A stretch of 64,000 bases of DNA, from assembly GCA_000697475.1 (NCBI GenBank), contig JNEU01000783.1, positions 60,405-124,404 on the forward strand, read 5' to 3'. The DNA is from Lichtheimia corymbifera B2541. Lineage: Eukaryota; Mucoromycota; Mucoromycetes; Mucorales; Lichtheimiaceae. The translations under genes were made by a program, and so were the position numbers. Position 1 is the stretch's first letter, and the number at the start of each line of letters is the position of its first letter. Below, one piece after another: positions 10,401-23,290 of the stretch. The notes under the pieces were generated by a model. It made no database searches, was not told the DNA's origin, and saw only the letters and a program-made list of their open reading frames with translations.

Positions 10401-13400
10401 TCACAATTTTCCATCACTAGACGCTGATCGTACACGGGCGGTGATAGCTTCATCAATAATATCTAGACTACGTACACTACGCCAATCTGCTAAGGTCGAT
10501 ACCATGGAGATGCGATTCTTCCACTTGTCCATATTTTGTCGATCTCCTCCTCCTGCTACCCAATCGTTATCTTCATTTTCTCGGTCATGGAAGAACGGCG
10601 ATTGAGGTGTCCTCAAAGGAGGGTAATTGTTGTGGTGTTCATTGTCCCAATCATATGGCAAGAGCATGGATGTGCGAGAGGCGGATGCTTCATGTTGGTG
10701 ATATTTCACGAGACCTGTATCATTGTAGTTGGTTGCATGTCGTACGAGGATAACGGCAGCCAATTCTTTGCAGAATTCTTGCAAGACAATATACGCATTG
10801 ACGAAATTGGATAGCTTTGCGAAAGGATTGGTCATTGTCACAGGTGTTGCATTCGCACGTTGTGTTTGTTGGAAAAAGGTTGCTGATGGTGAGTTGGGTG
10901 TACCAATAACATCATCCTTGGCTTCCAGAGCTTCACGGTTGGTTCGTAGTGTCAAGGGTGCATTGGGCTTATTGGATGTGGATGATGCTGTTGTAGATGA
11001 AGCATTGCTATTGTTGTTGCCAGTGCTACCAGTAGCTGTTGTTGTTACAGGTGGGCTCTGAGGACCGGATGGTGGTGTTGTGGATCCATTGTTACTGCTT
11101 CCTTTGTTGAACACGAGCTGTGAAAGACTTGATTGCCGTGATAAAGTAGGACCCTCACGTGTGGTGCTTGTTGACGAACGTGCAAAGGTAGAAAGGGATC
11201 GCTTCGGTTGTTGATGGTGATGATGGTGGTGACTACTGGTCGTTGAGCTGCTTGTGGCACTGGCATGATGCACACCACGTTTCTTGGCAATCGATATACG
11301 TGTCTCGAAATTAGGTACCAGCTGTGCACGCTTCAAGGCTTCAAATGTCACCTAGTAACAAAAGCTGTTAACCTTATATCCTTCCAGCAGCATCGCTATA
11401 ATTACCTGTTCCAGTAAAGAATAAAGACTGCGTCGATTACCCTTGGCACTCGGTAAAGTCCATACACCACCATACAGTGATCCATCACCACCAACTCGTA
11501 CGGCGCGCCAATCACATATCACTCCATCCACACGCTTATCAACAACACCAACAATCTTTTGAAGAATGCTAGTGACAAGCAAGTTTTGCTCCATGGTCGA
11601 TTCCAGCAACTTGAAGAATTGATCAAAGATTCGGCTCATAAATAGACCTTCGTAGCCACCACATCGCTTATGGATAGGCACAGCATCAGCAGCTGCACCA
11701 TTGCTGTCAAACAAGCCATTCCGGTTATGAAGTGCGGCATCTTTGGACGATACGATCATGCTCATAGGACGGCGCTGTGGACGACCACGACGATGTTCAG
11801 CTTCACGTGCATAATCCTTTTTGGTCTTGGATGGTGGATATGGCACTCTCCAAAAGTTACGTGCAAGTAATCCATATTGGAATCGCTCACGTGCTTCATG
11901 GAAATAATCATCATAGCTGTTGCCAGGAATCACCACATTCTGCAATGCACCATCACCCAAGCTGTTCTTTTGTTCAATGCTCTTGCGAGGACCGTTGCCA
12001 TGGACGGATGCCACAAATGATTCGGATGGGATCACGGACGATAAAGGTGGCGACTTCATACGTTCAAGTTCATCTTCCAAGGGCAACAAGGATAGTATTC
12101 TAATCATTCCCTATAAGGGTCAACAATCCATTGTATGTATTATATATATACCCATTATTCCTTTACCTTTCCACCAACCATCGCACCTTGTCGGTCTTGG
12201 TATCCTTTTTGGAAACATCCTCAGCAACAGCAAGCTCGCCCACTTTTTCATCGGCATTGTCACCACCAGCACCAGCTGCAGATGTGCCGCTTTCCTTGTC
12301 ACCATTCTCTTCACTTTCTTCACCAGATCGTTTGGAAGAAGATGCCACTGATGCATTGTCTGATGCTGTCGCTGCTGCTGCTGTTGCTATAGTAGCCATT
12401 GCATTCGCTTCCTTGGCTTCCATATCGTCCACATAGTCTCCTTCGGGGGTAATGTCAAGGTAATTGCGTAGTACAAGATTGTAAATGGCGAATTGGTTGT
12501 ATGTCTCAAGAATTGTATCAAACATGCGTAACGTTGAGAGCGACAAGTCATGTGATTCAGCATCAATGCGATTGATCAACACCAGACGCAGCGTCAATTC
12601 TGTATCCTGATCGTCCGATGAGATGGCAGTAACCTTGTCTTTTTCATCCTCTTCTTCATCTTCTTCCTCCTCATCACTTGTACGTTGTGAATCGCTATCC
12701 TCGATAAGATCTTGTCGTGAAAGATTGGCGCGAACTTCCGGTTCGAGATCTTTGCCGATGCCACCCTCTTCACCAATAAGAACCACCAAGAATGCATGAA
12801 GCAGCTTTTGATCGGTGAGGGATCGAATCATTTCAGTGGTGTATGCGGTTGCTGCAGTAGCTAAATCAGCGCTGGGTGAACTCAATGCCGTACAAACAAC
12901 AGGGTGCCAAAACAAGGTTGTCAATTGTGCCATCAATGCTGTCATGAGACGTTTGTCTGCCACACGTGCTACATCATTCAGGTATTCCCAAAAGCTGTAA
13001 AACTCATCCACGGTTTGTTCGCCATCACGTACGGTTTGCAATGCACGAGCGAAATGCATATCGAATGGGCTGCGTTTTCTTCGTTTCTTCTTGAAGCTGT
13101 GGTGCGCATTGACTGTGATCATCAGGCTGTTATTGGTGATCATGGCTGGTACTGAAAAATGGATGCGACGTCGAGGAGGTCGTGCTGGTACAACGCGTCC
13201 ATTATCTGAAATCGTAAATGCACCAGTATTCTTGGGTAGTTTGGCAAAGAACAAAGCCAATCGCTCGGCCTAAACCATAAAGTCAATCATCTCCTTCATA
13301 ACTACAATAATCGCCCCACTTACCATGATTTCACACAATCCGGAATATTCAACAACGTAGCACACGTACTCAGGGTCACCATCCAATAGCCGCAATGCAA

Positions 13401-14409
13401 AGAGAATCGCTTCACGTGCAATTTCACCAGTCTCGCCGGGCATATTCATATAGTCGATCAAGTACATAAACATATCAAATCGTGGCTAGATAGGATGATC
13501 ATCAGCATACCATGTATGTTTCCAGTTGAATAGATAATACCTACCGTAAGAAACATATTCCATGCAATCTTCTCATCCATGCTTTCGCGTCGTTTGTGAA
13601 ATGTGCGACCATCCTTGCTGCTTCTCCATACGTTTTCACCGAGATCACGGCACCATCCACGTTCAAAGAATAGATCCATCAATGCAGCGTTGGCTCCTTT
13701 GAAATGCGAAAAGATAGCATGCATCAGCTTGACAAGTTCCAAAGACAATTCACTGATCGCTTGATGACGTTCTTCAGGACAAGATGCTGGATCACCCGTA
13801 ACCAGTTGTTCATAGTGATGAGCAATCAAACGATGACATGAATGAATCAACTTTTGAAGCGGCATGTGAACAGCACGTTCTGGGAGTAGTTTGGCATGGA
13901 CATTGTTGACAAGACTGCAAAAGAATCGTAGTGTCTGAATCCGCATGCCATAAGGTGTCTAAAGGAAAATAATGCGCATATGAGCACAATGATGATCATG
14001 ATGATTGACAACAAGGCAACAACTCACATCGACTTTGGCAAACTCGACCAGTTCTTCCAATACTCGCTTATGTAAAAGGTATTCTAGACAAGGACCTGTC
14101 TCCAAACTTGGCTCCACGTCGCCTAGGCTATCGCTCGCGTTGGCCCGTTGATATCCAAGCTCCTCAGACTGTATCAGTTGGACAATGTTGCGAAGACACA
14201 TTGGGATGGGCGTAGACTCGACTGCATCTTTGAGTGGATCTAGATAGAGACCAATAAATAAAGAGAGAGACGTTCATTGCATGTTGGATAGTAGTACCTG
14301 CTGCTGTTTCATAATACTTTTGAATGCTGACCCATGCCTCGGTCAACAGCTCCAGATTGGACTTGGCATTACTCCTTCCTGCCAAGAACTTTGACAGGAA
14401 CATGGACAT
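10401..14409 (-). CDS. FHF complex subunit HOOK-interacting protein (FHIP; FAM160/RAI16-like)
   Basis: FHIP bridges the Hook-FTS adaptor to early endosomes so that dynein can move them; in filamentous fungi this serves long-range endosome transport. Exons from the ATG at 14409 read MSMFLSKFLAGRSN, then TPIPMCLRNIVQLIQSEELG, VEPSLETGPCLEYLL, TPYGMRIQTLRFFCSLV, GMPL-type helices, MYLIDYMNMPGETGEIARE and LALFFAKLPKN, all characteristic of the RAI16-like domain. The largest exon (about 12163-13266) ends in an acidic, low-complexity linker. The next exon joins best with acceptor GATTAG at about 12104, giving VERILSLLPLEDELERM. After CDWRAVRVGGDGSLYGGVW the last exon (10401-11351) is Ser/Thr/His-rich and ends in a helical segment. 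Intron ends are consensus throughout. It is the parent of the two pseudogenes at 23.3 and 42.4 kb. Confidence 0.9.
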
Positions 14410-14950
14410 TGCGAGATGAGCTGCTGAAAGTCGTCGTGGCGATTAAGGAAAAGAAAAGAGGCGTGTTCACACACACATACACACACAGGTACACAGGCAC
14501 TTTCACATCACCGGAGCGCGCGTTCGAGCCTCCGACTAAGGCCATTCCGATGGTTGCACATGAAGACAACGACGATCACAAGATCAAATACATATGTACA
14601 TATCCAACATAATGACAAGCAATTTTTATATAAAAGAATTCATCATTGCTAATAAAATCAGTAAACTTTATCTATGGCATAGGCTATATGGGTGGGAGCA
14701 AGAGATTAAAGTTCAATGCGATTTGCGTGCCTTTGGCTCGTACATAGAATCATCCCACGCTTCTCTTTTGCATCGCTGATCAACGTGCACGATACTCTTC
14801 AACCTATGTAGGAGGGTTGGATAGTAACTGGGCGTAGATGCATGTGGCGAAAATATACTTCATGTTGTGTATAAGCAATAAGAGGATTATCATATACATA
14901 CGACGCAGGGGGGTTTTGATGTGTTCGTGTCAATCACAAAGGTGTTCAAA
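14410..14950. other. Intergenic, no gene recognised
   Basis: Region upstream of FHIP. It contains a short CA-rich stretch (about 14468-14492) and no supportable gene. Confidence 0.45.
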
Positions 14951-14953
14951 AAC

Positions 14954-14963
14954 TTATATATAG
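14954..14963 (+). promoter_or_regulatory. TATA box of the broken secreted-protein gene
   Basis: Reads TTATATATAG about 50-60 bp upstream of the ATG at 15014, the same spacing as in the other secreted-protein genes of this window. Confidence 0.45.
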
Positions 14964-15013
14964 CTGCTATCCCGTTGATCAATCTTGGCCCTTCATCTTC
15001 TTCACTGATTGAA

Positions 15014-15424
15014 ATGGTGTATCAAGGACGTTTTCGGTCATCCTCCACGCTATCGCTATGCTTTGTTCTCACTATGGTGGCATTGGCTATTGTTCCCACA
15101 GGAGCTGTTTAGGTCTATCTGGTTGACAACAAGAATGCAGCCCTGAAGATATGTGATGGTATCAAGGGATCCAAGTATGGCAATTACCCACTCTACCGAG
15201 AAGATGGACCAAAAGGCAAAGACATTTTCTATTCATGTGGCTATCAGAAGGAGAGACCGACCACTATGAATCGTTCCGAATCATGCGACCCAAAGACTTT
15301 TGGATCGAAACAGGATGCCCCAGTATCTAATGTATACTACAAGTGCGATAGTACTGGTCATTTGAAACTGTACGAATGTATTTATCGTGGCTGTACTGAG
15401 GTTGCCGAATACAATAAGCAATAA
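15014..15424 (+). pseudogene. Small secreted Cys-containing protein gene interrupted by one in-frame TAG
   Basis: From the ATG at 15014 a signal-peptide-like stretch (LSLCFVLTMVALAIVPTGAV) ends at a TAG (15110-15112). The same frame then stays open for 103 more codons to a TAA at 15422-15424. The downstream part is protein-like (VYLVDNKNAALKICDG, KDIFYSCGYQKERP, NVYYKCDSTGHLKLYEC) with six cysteines. Length and composition fit a secreted protein with the stop exactly at the end of the signal peptide. I found no convincing intron that would remove the TAG; the sequence does end in TTTAG/G, so an acceptor there is possible, but the nearest GT (GTGGCA) gives only about 36 nt. It is either a recent nonsense mutation, a read error or an unusual splice. 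The family is not recognised. Confidence 0.6.
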
Positions 15425-16256
15425 AAGAATCGCATTTATTCCTCGTATGTTGTAGAGCACCTGAAGGATGGGTTTATCACAGGCCGTAGAGGGTGACATA
15501 GCCTTTGCTTCCGACCGCCTTCAATTCCCAATTTGGGGAGCTGGTGTGCATGTGCGGAGCCATGGCAATCAAAATGAGCTGCATGATTATGACCCAGTTC
15601 TCTCTTTTCTTATTTCCTCCGTTGAGCAAGCTGTTACCCAATCCAAAGTCATTACGCAACACAAATGGTGGTGCCATGAAGCACAATGGCCGGTGATGGA
15701 GAGTGCAGATGACGATAGCATCAAGACTGACAAACCCCCGTATCCAAGTTCACTTTATGACAATACACCAGGATGAGGCTTGTTCAACAACCAACAGCAT
15801 TCTAGTCGACATCTATGGAAGACTTTACGTGGATGATATGAAGCGAAGACAATCCATTTTGGATAATAGCAACGCTCTACGACCCTTCATCAGCATCAGC
15901 ATTAAAGTGACAACGACAACGCGACTAAAGAGAATCATCATCTATCATCGACTTGTTTCACGTATACTGCAATGCATACAGCAGCAGGCTACAATCATGG
16001 CGATGCGACCAAAGCAGTCAACGGCGATATACAAAGAATACGGGTGTGATTGTTGATCCATCCTCCACCTCCACGAGCGTTTCGAACGTACAAGATTTCA
16101 TTTCAAGTGGTGATGATTCACAACAATCACATCCATTCCAACAATACTAAGTAAGTGTGATGAGGTGAGAAACAAAGAGGAGACCTTTAATCAAATACTG
16201 AATAGACATTACAAACACCTACGATTATTGCTACACGACAAAGAAGAAAAAGAAGA
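15425..16256. other. Intergenic, no gene recognised
   Basis: Between the broken secreted-protein gene and the 3' end of the zinc-finger gene. Open frames are short, overlap one another on both strands and show no motif. Confidence 0.45.
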
Positions 16257-17192
16257 CTAGGAGGAGGAAAATGAGGATGGACGCCAAATGCGGATTGAAG
16301 CGGGTGCACCACCTCCAGGAACAGAATCACAAACACGAGTAATGATACGAGCCATGGTGAGCACATCAATCATGGATGAATGCAAGGCAATATGGATGGA
16401 CACAATACGGCGATTCATATGATGACCATGCAGCACATCGAATGAAAATCTCAGAGCACTACCACGTTGAAACGACAAGAGACGAGGTTCCCGATGATGA
16501 TGATGGTCCGATTGCAAAAGACGAATTGGGGATCGTGTATCTGCTGCAACCAACGAAGTCACTTGCTGAAAGAGATCTGTGGTAGCCGAATCCATATTGG
16601 TGGTGGTGGTAGCAGCAGTTCTTGCTCTTCTTCTTGTCAACATGCCATGGGTGGTGGATGAGGATTCCTCTGACGAACGTACTGCACCAGCTGCATTTGC
16701 TAAAGCTTCCATGCGGGCATTGGGATGATTATCTTGGTCTCCTTGTTGTTGTTCTTCATTGTTGTTGCTATGATCATCACCATCACTACTACCACTGCTG
16801 CTGCTGCTAGACGACGAGGATGACGAGGAAAAAGATGTTTGATGCTGTGGAGGAGATACATGACGCCTTCGTAGGGAATGACGTGTAGTCTTGATCACTC
16901 GATTTTCAGGCATGGATGCCAACTTGCAATTTTTTGCATGTCGCCGAGTCTCTTTGGAATCTCTATGACGAAATACGCCACATGGACAATGAAAACATGT
17001 ATCTCGTTGACGCTTCACCTTGGCGGTCCAGCCTATTTAGACAGTCAATAAGTGGATGAATCAAGAATTAGTTGTATTACCTCCTTGGCTAATAAATCTC
17101 AGAAGAACAGCATCTTGATGATTAGTACGTCGATGTTCATCCAATTCGGGATACGAATCAAATGTAATAGTGCAATGGACGCAAGAGTGCAT
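16257..17192 (-). CDS. C2H2-type zinc-finger protein with Ser/His-rich linker
   Basis: Two exons (17081-17192 and 16257-17032) are joined by a 48-nt intron with a TTGACT-like branch point and TAG acceptor. The first exon encodes a C2H2 finger (CVHCTITFDSYPELDEHRRTNH). The second starts with a second Cys/His-rich unit (CFHCPCGVFRHRDSKETRRH then AKNC), possibly another zinc site. A long low-complexity linker follows (poly-Ser, EEQQQGD, SDHHHHREP). The C-terminal 70 residues look folded (LHGHHMNRRIVSIHIALHSS, then MARIITRVCDSVPGGG). It is probably a nucleic-acid-binding regulator, but no specific family is recognised. The ATG at 17192 was chosen because it directly precedes the first finger. Confidence 0.7.
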
Positions 17193-18560
17193 AATGTTGT
17201 TGACGGTTCAAAGAATGGAAGGGGTGATTTAGAATGAGTGGAGAAGAAAAAGAAAAAGGGAAGAAGGGTACAAGACAACGATGAGTGTTGGTTGTTTGTC
17301 ATTTTCTTTTATCATTTATATGCGTACAAAAGACGAAAATAATACCACCGAATTGGTATGAGAGACAAAGAGGTGCACTTCACACACAATGGGTCTAGAT
17401 GCCGTGAACAATGAAGAAAGAGTATGCCTGCATGCATTTATTGTGCTAGGAGGGAACAATGAAATGCGATAATTCTTTCAACCACTTGGCCATGAGTTAA
17501 TCCAAAACCATAAATGAGCACCATGGTGTCATTTACCTTGACATGAACGACTTTGGGAATGCGTACTATTGCACCTTTGTGCATATGCTGATAATGGATC
17601 GAGGAAAACAAGAACAAAAAATGCACGTGATTCATTGTTCATGAGACACCTTCCCGAAATCTGCTATCAATAATTTTGTTAAAGCAGCAGATCACCCAAG
17701 CCTTTGCACATACATGGATCATCAGATTTGCTCGAGTCATGGATACGATTGTTTTCCCCCGTACAATGCTATTATCAGCCCTCTCTTTATATGTTATACG
17801 TATCCCCACAATATCATCTTGTCACTGGGTAATCCATGCATGATATTATTGGCCTTGACTATTATGGCTGCACTTTTATGGCCTTGGATAAGGATCTCCA
17901 ACCCAATTAAAAAACCGTTGGCCTTGAACAACACATCCAGCACCATCAGAAATACAGAAATATTGTCACATCGATTACGTGTCAGCCACATTCTGAGAAG
18001 CAGTTGCATTGCGGAGAGAAGCGATAAGGCACGTGGAAGCGTTGAAGTTTTGGACAAGGTGACACATCTCGCGTGTAGTGCGGTTGCGTAGCAACCAAGG
18101 TTACACACGCCTTCGGAATCTCGGTACGATGACGATGCCTCTCTTTGTTTCTGTAGCACACGAGTCACTTGGCGTGACACACACACACACAAACATATAC
18201 ACTCACATAACTTGGCACCCAACAACATGATCATCCAAGCAATGCAGGGCTCTTACATCATCCTACAATCTGAGTATACGATACATTCCCGAGGGCATTT
18301 GAAAGAAAAAGAGGAGCAGGAGGAGAGGAGTAAAAGGGTAAGGGGTTTATTCGGAGACTTGTTGTAAAAGTCAACTGCGTATAGATTACCATGTAATAAG
18401 TGAGGAGGCACTATCATCATTATCATCCATCGACTCAGCGTCAAAGAGCATGTATATTGGAGAGGAGAAGAAAAAAGTTCTACATACCATGCAATGAAAA
18501 ACTACATGTGCACACTCGTCCTCACGAAGGATGTTTGTCATTGTCAACTTGTACATATTT

Positions 18561-18582
18561 TCTCTCTCTCTCTCTCTCTCTC
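18561..18582. repeat. (TC)n microsatellite
   Basis: Eleven perfect TC units in the gene-poor region. Confidence 0.9.
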
Positions 18583-19600
18583 ATTGCTTCATGTGCTTCT
18601 GTACAATAATGATGGCCATCACAATCCAGACAAACGGAAAATCTTTTATAAGCACAAGAGATATTTAATATCACAAATGGAATGATCGGTCTTTTGTGAA
18701 CCAACAAATACACCATACAATTTCTCTGTGAAACGGTGCCAATTCAATGGCCCAAAAAACAACATGCAGGCCGTCTTTTTGAAAAAGATATACCCCTTCT
18801 CCTCCTCCTTTGTCTGACGGAGTTGCACATTCACCACGTGCGTATAAGCTTTTCACCACTCGCGAACCGAACCGATGGTTGTGTTACTACTACTACTATT
18901 CACCCCGGAATGTATGCGGAGCGAAAAATGGATGCCTCCTCGTCTTGTATCAGCGCATCATGTGTACTATAGGATCAATTAGCAGCGTGATATGACGCAT
19001 AGCAATCTAACTCATTTGTTGGGGGGTGGGATGAATAAAGTGCGAGCTGGGCATCGATGACCAGGATATGAAATGAAGTAGTATATACATACGTACATTC
19101 ATATTATATTACCTGTAACATTTGACATCCGGTGCATCGCATTGGATGATGGGGATTGGTGTTGTGGATGCATGCCGGTTGCCCAGTAGTGTGGATCAAG
19201 TTTGTGGGTAGCTTTTTTATATGCAGGTCAAGAAATGTAAGAGAAGAAAAACAAGACGAGATAGAGAAAGAGAGAGAAGAGATCGTCGCATGATGCATGT
19301 CAAATGCATGCTAATATGGGAACAGGATAAAATGAAAAATGAACCTATCCTTGATCCAACAAAGAAGAATAAGAGCAGTTGACAATGAATCTTTTGCGTG
19401 GATTTATGAACAACACGGATCATATCATCGCTATGTAGCTAGTGCTGTGGATGACATTGATTTCGAAACAAGGCCATCATCACAAGGGATATCACACACA
19501 TACTGCGTCCTTTCTTTTCATTCGTACATGTCATGCACATGCAATGTATGTATGATGTTGGGAGTCAACGGGGGACCCGGATCAATCCACCACGATACAA

Positions 19601-19617
19601 AGAGAGAGAGAGAGAGG
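19601..19617. repeat. (AG)n microsatellite
   Basis: Eight perfect AG units plus one further G. Confidence 0.85.
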
Positions 19618-20374
19618 GCGTCAAAAAACAAGTATGAATGGTGTCGTCGATGCAGTACACCAGATGAAAGGATAGCCACTTTAACCCCTTGGATACATAC
19701 AGTAGTAGTCTAGAGCATGAAATGAAGATGTCCGATCAACAATATACACACAAGGAAGAAGGAGGGATCAACGACGATGATGGATGGTTTGTTTGCTGCT
19801 ATCACTGCAAGAATGAAGTGTCTACCATAAATAGCACCTTGAGCGACAAGGGGACAAGATCTCACAAAGAGGACAAATGGGAAATTTTGCTACAGCCCAA
19901 CCCATTTGTGGCACTTTTATGGGTCCCCCAAATATCCATGTGCATTAAAGGGAGGGATTATAGGGGGGTGGGATTCCTTCTCCCCCAAGAAAAATTACCA
20001 CATCATCATCATCTTTGCTGTGTTGCTGCATGTGCCTACCAACCAAGAGCACAACAAGCAGCTGCTGCTGGTGAATAAGTGGGACAAGGGCTTTTCTCCC
20101 ATTGTCTGGGCCTCTTTTGTTACATGTGCTCTTTTACAGTAGCAGCACACACCTTGTGTACTCAGACAAAAGAGGCACCCATTATTATCAAACACCAATT
20201 CATCATCATCCCCTGTGTCCTTTATATTGACATTTTATCGTGTCATTTCCTGTGTTACGCCTTTCTCTTTCTTTCTCTTTCCTCTCTTTATTTATCCTTT
20301 TCACTTTTTCTCCTCCTCCTCGTCTTTCATTTCACTCACTCATTCTCCCACTCTCCCATTGCAACATTGACACA

Positions 20375-22555
20375 ATGAGTGATATTGCAACAACAGCAGC
20401 AGCGGCAACAACAACACCAACAACGACCACAACTGAGACTGCTACACCACCACAACCTCCAAAAGAGACATGCAAGAAACGCCCTGTGATTGTATCTCTA
20501 CCACCAAAGAAGCAACTTCCTTCTCATCCATCAGAGGTAAAAGCAACATGAATGAATGAATGAGTGGGATGATGATAGTAACTCACATGTCAATTATTGT
20601 ATAAAGAATCATTCTTGGTCGGAAGGCACAGTACCAGGACCCGAGCCGCCCTGTCATTTTTGTGCCGCTCATCATCATCAGCAGCATCATCATCACCCAC
20701 GTCCACATAACACTGAAATCATTGAGCCAGTATCGACTCTATTTTTGCATCAGGTATATAATAATTCATGCAATCCATATCCAGACCGATAAGTCATTAA
20801 TACATAACCCGTGGTCTTGTGATAGAAACCATCAGCCACGAACAAAATGGAACCCTCCCTTTCGTCCTGTTCTTCATCCATCGAATCGGCTTCTCCTACA
20901 ATGGACGACGAGGTAATAACGAATGCTATTTAATTATCATCCAATCCGTGCGTACTCATGGATCCTTCTTAATTACTTCATAGCCACCCACACAACAACA
21001 ACAACAACATGAAGACAGCAGGTAAATCCTCCTTTTCCTTCTCTTTCCATCAGTTCTTATATACTCATATATATCTACAGTGAAGAAGTGACCAAAAAGC
21101 ACCATCATCCCTTTGCAGTATTACAGCATCATGGTACTCTTTACGACGACCCAGCCGTGGTACACGTGATTGACCATAGTCGGCATCATCGTCATCATGC
21201 TGCTGCTGCAAGTGGAACCAACCATGTACGTAATCACGGGCATATCAGCAAAATAGAAATCCAAACGCTTTACTGATTTCTTTTTTTGGTTATTTTTATA
21301 GCAGCAACAACCATCACAGCAACAGCAGCAGTTCCTGAGAATGCCAGGAGGTGACGCCGAAGTACAAGGAGCTTCAATGATCCATGGAGGAGAATGCCCC
21401 TGTCGATATCATCACCATTATTGTAATCATCACCCATCTCCAGTTGTGGATGACTCAGTATGGGATAAATTGGCAAACAAGATTGATCAACTTGTGGAAT
21501 CTCGAGTACACCAAGCAACAATGCAACAACATCAGCAACAACAACATTCCAAGCATGAATCATCATCACCATGGAAACAAGATGAGGTGCGTCTTGAAGA
21601 TTTGGAATTGGCTACGGCACGGCTGGACCGACGCCTTATTGCTCTCGAAAATCAAGTGGCGGCTGCATGGCGTAGTCATCCTCACACAAACAATCACACC
21701 TTGCATACTCAACAAAGTAACAGCTCATCATCATCCAGCAGTCATCCACCTACTACAACAAGGAGTGTTGATGATGATGCCACTACAAGATCCCATCAGC
21801 TTCAATATGAATGTCAATCCTTGTATGGCCGATTAACTGAGGAACAACGTAAAACCAAACATCTTGAACAACAACATGTCGAGTTCCATAAACGGCAGAC
21901 CGAAGATATGTTAAAGATGGAGAAATTGCAGCAGCAGGTCAATGCACTTCGGGCCGAATTGCGTCAATACAAAGGTGGTCATCAACAACAACAAGGCAAA
22001 CGTGGTGGTGGTGGTGGTGGTGTGCAACAAAGACGTCCTGGACCTCCCATGCATCATCCTTCAGCACCCGTTACCATGACTACCACTACTACAGCCCATC
22101 ATCGATTACCCACACCAGGATCATCTCCTTCTTCTACAGGTCGTATGCACAAGCATCAGCAACGACCTTCTCCTCAAAAGCATCATCAACCCCAACATGA
22201 TGAGGATGGATCTGTGCGTGAAGAGGATGGTTATCTTGTATTCAATACCAACATCAATGGTGAATTGATTCATTGCAAAGTCAAGATCCCAACGAGTGCA
22301 GCTTCATCTCCTACCATCCAACATCATCGCCCTCATCATCACTATTCAAAACCCATGTCGGATTTCCCATTGGCACTTGTATCCCCTCCCATCACTCGGG
22401 CAGGTACCCCTACTACAACAATGCGTGTCGACAAGAATGCCATGATGATGATACCACCCCTTTCCAAATCCAAGAAGGGTATGACTACTACTAGCACTGG
22501 CAGCAGTGGATTGAATCCAAATGCCCCCGAGTGGAAAAATGGTACCTGGAAATAA
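20375..22555 (+). CDS. Unrecognised Gln/His/Thr-rich coiled-coil protein (multi-exon)
   Basis: The ATG at 20375 follows a classic pyrimidine-rich leader. Exons are separated by short consensus introns (donor at about 20536, acceptors near 20606, 20825, 20983, 21081 and 21300). The N-terminus is Thr/Pro-rich (KKRPVIVSLPPKK), followed by PGPEPPCHFCAAHHH, a His-rich run with one CxxC. The last exon (to 22555) holds two predicted coiled coils (LEDLELATARLDRRLIALEN and, after a Ser/Thr linker, LYGRLTEEQRKTKHLEQQ through VNALRAELRQYKGG). Then come Gly- and His-rich linkers and a more ordered motif, DGYLVFNTNINGELIHCKVK, which looks like a conserved beta structure. The protein ends ALVSPPITRAGTP...NAPEWKNGTWK. 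No family is recognised; architecture suggests a scaffold. Confidence 0.75.
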
Positions 22556-23290
22556 GGGAACACCTTGATCTATCACACACTTCACATATATCACATATAA
22601 CATCCATCTTGTACGAGCATTCGATATACCCCCCCCTTCAACCACCACACACCCTTATTTTGATACAACATATACTCATTCACAAACACTCATAGTTTAG
22701 CTTTCTTTTCTTTTCTTTTTGCATCAATCACAATATACACACCAACCACATTCCATGCACTCAATACAACATGGCAGTGCTGCAATACATATCAAATCGA
22801 ATGTTGTGAAAATGTAGAAAAGCAGGAACTATTGACAATGTCCTTTATGGTTACGTGTTTTTAGTTTTATGTATACAAATAAGACGTTGTTGATCCACCT
22901 GCAACGTGCTTGCCAATCGAATCAATGATCTTGACTTTGTCGAATACATATATGAAAGAAAAGCTAGCTATGTGCATGCTTCTTGAGGACTGGTGTGAAA
23001 AGGGGGAGATGATCGGTACAAAGATGGCAAGCAGTAACCGGGTTGTTTCATTATTACATGTGCTTACACCATAGAAGCAGATTAAAGGCCACTTGACTTT
23101 TTTAATATCGAGTGTAATTATTGATTTTACTATAATGGAGAATGGTATTGATATGTAAATGACAGGTGTTTATAGTTTGTTGCCAAGGTGATCAAATAGC
23201 TGGGTGTATCGTCATCGCGCAACCCTCGGAATGGGTTCGGTTCTCTACTTTTTTATTCACTACGACAACTATCACCAGCATCCACCCTCC
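22556..23290. other. Intergenic, no gene recognised
   Basis: Starts with the 3' UTR of the coiled-coil gene. A poly-C run near 22630 and short frames only; no gene signal up to the FHIP-derived sequence. Confidence 0.5.

Larger units (their letters stand above)
17193..20374. other. Long gene-poor region
   Basis: About 3.2 kb without a gene I can support. Two overlapping frames (17714-18091 on plus, 17794-18234 on minus) are over 120 codons but share no motif with a known family and lack convincing splice partners. The region is rich in purine/pyrimidine tracts and holds two dinucleotide microsatellites. The last 150 bp (C/T-rich, CTTTCTCTTT) is the leader of the gene starting at 20375. Confidence 0.5.

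Noticed and set aside
12131..12436. Plus-strand frames over the FHIP gene (12131-12436 and similar)
   Set aside because: They are antisense shadows of the Ser/Ala/Glu-rich linker of FHIP.
17794..18234. 146-codon minus-strand frame in the gene-poor region
   Set aside because: A plus-strand frame of similar length overlaps it, and there is no motif, no splice partner and no homologue I recognise.
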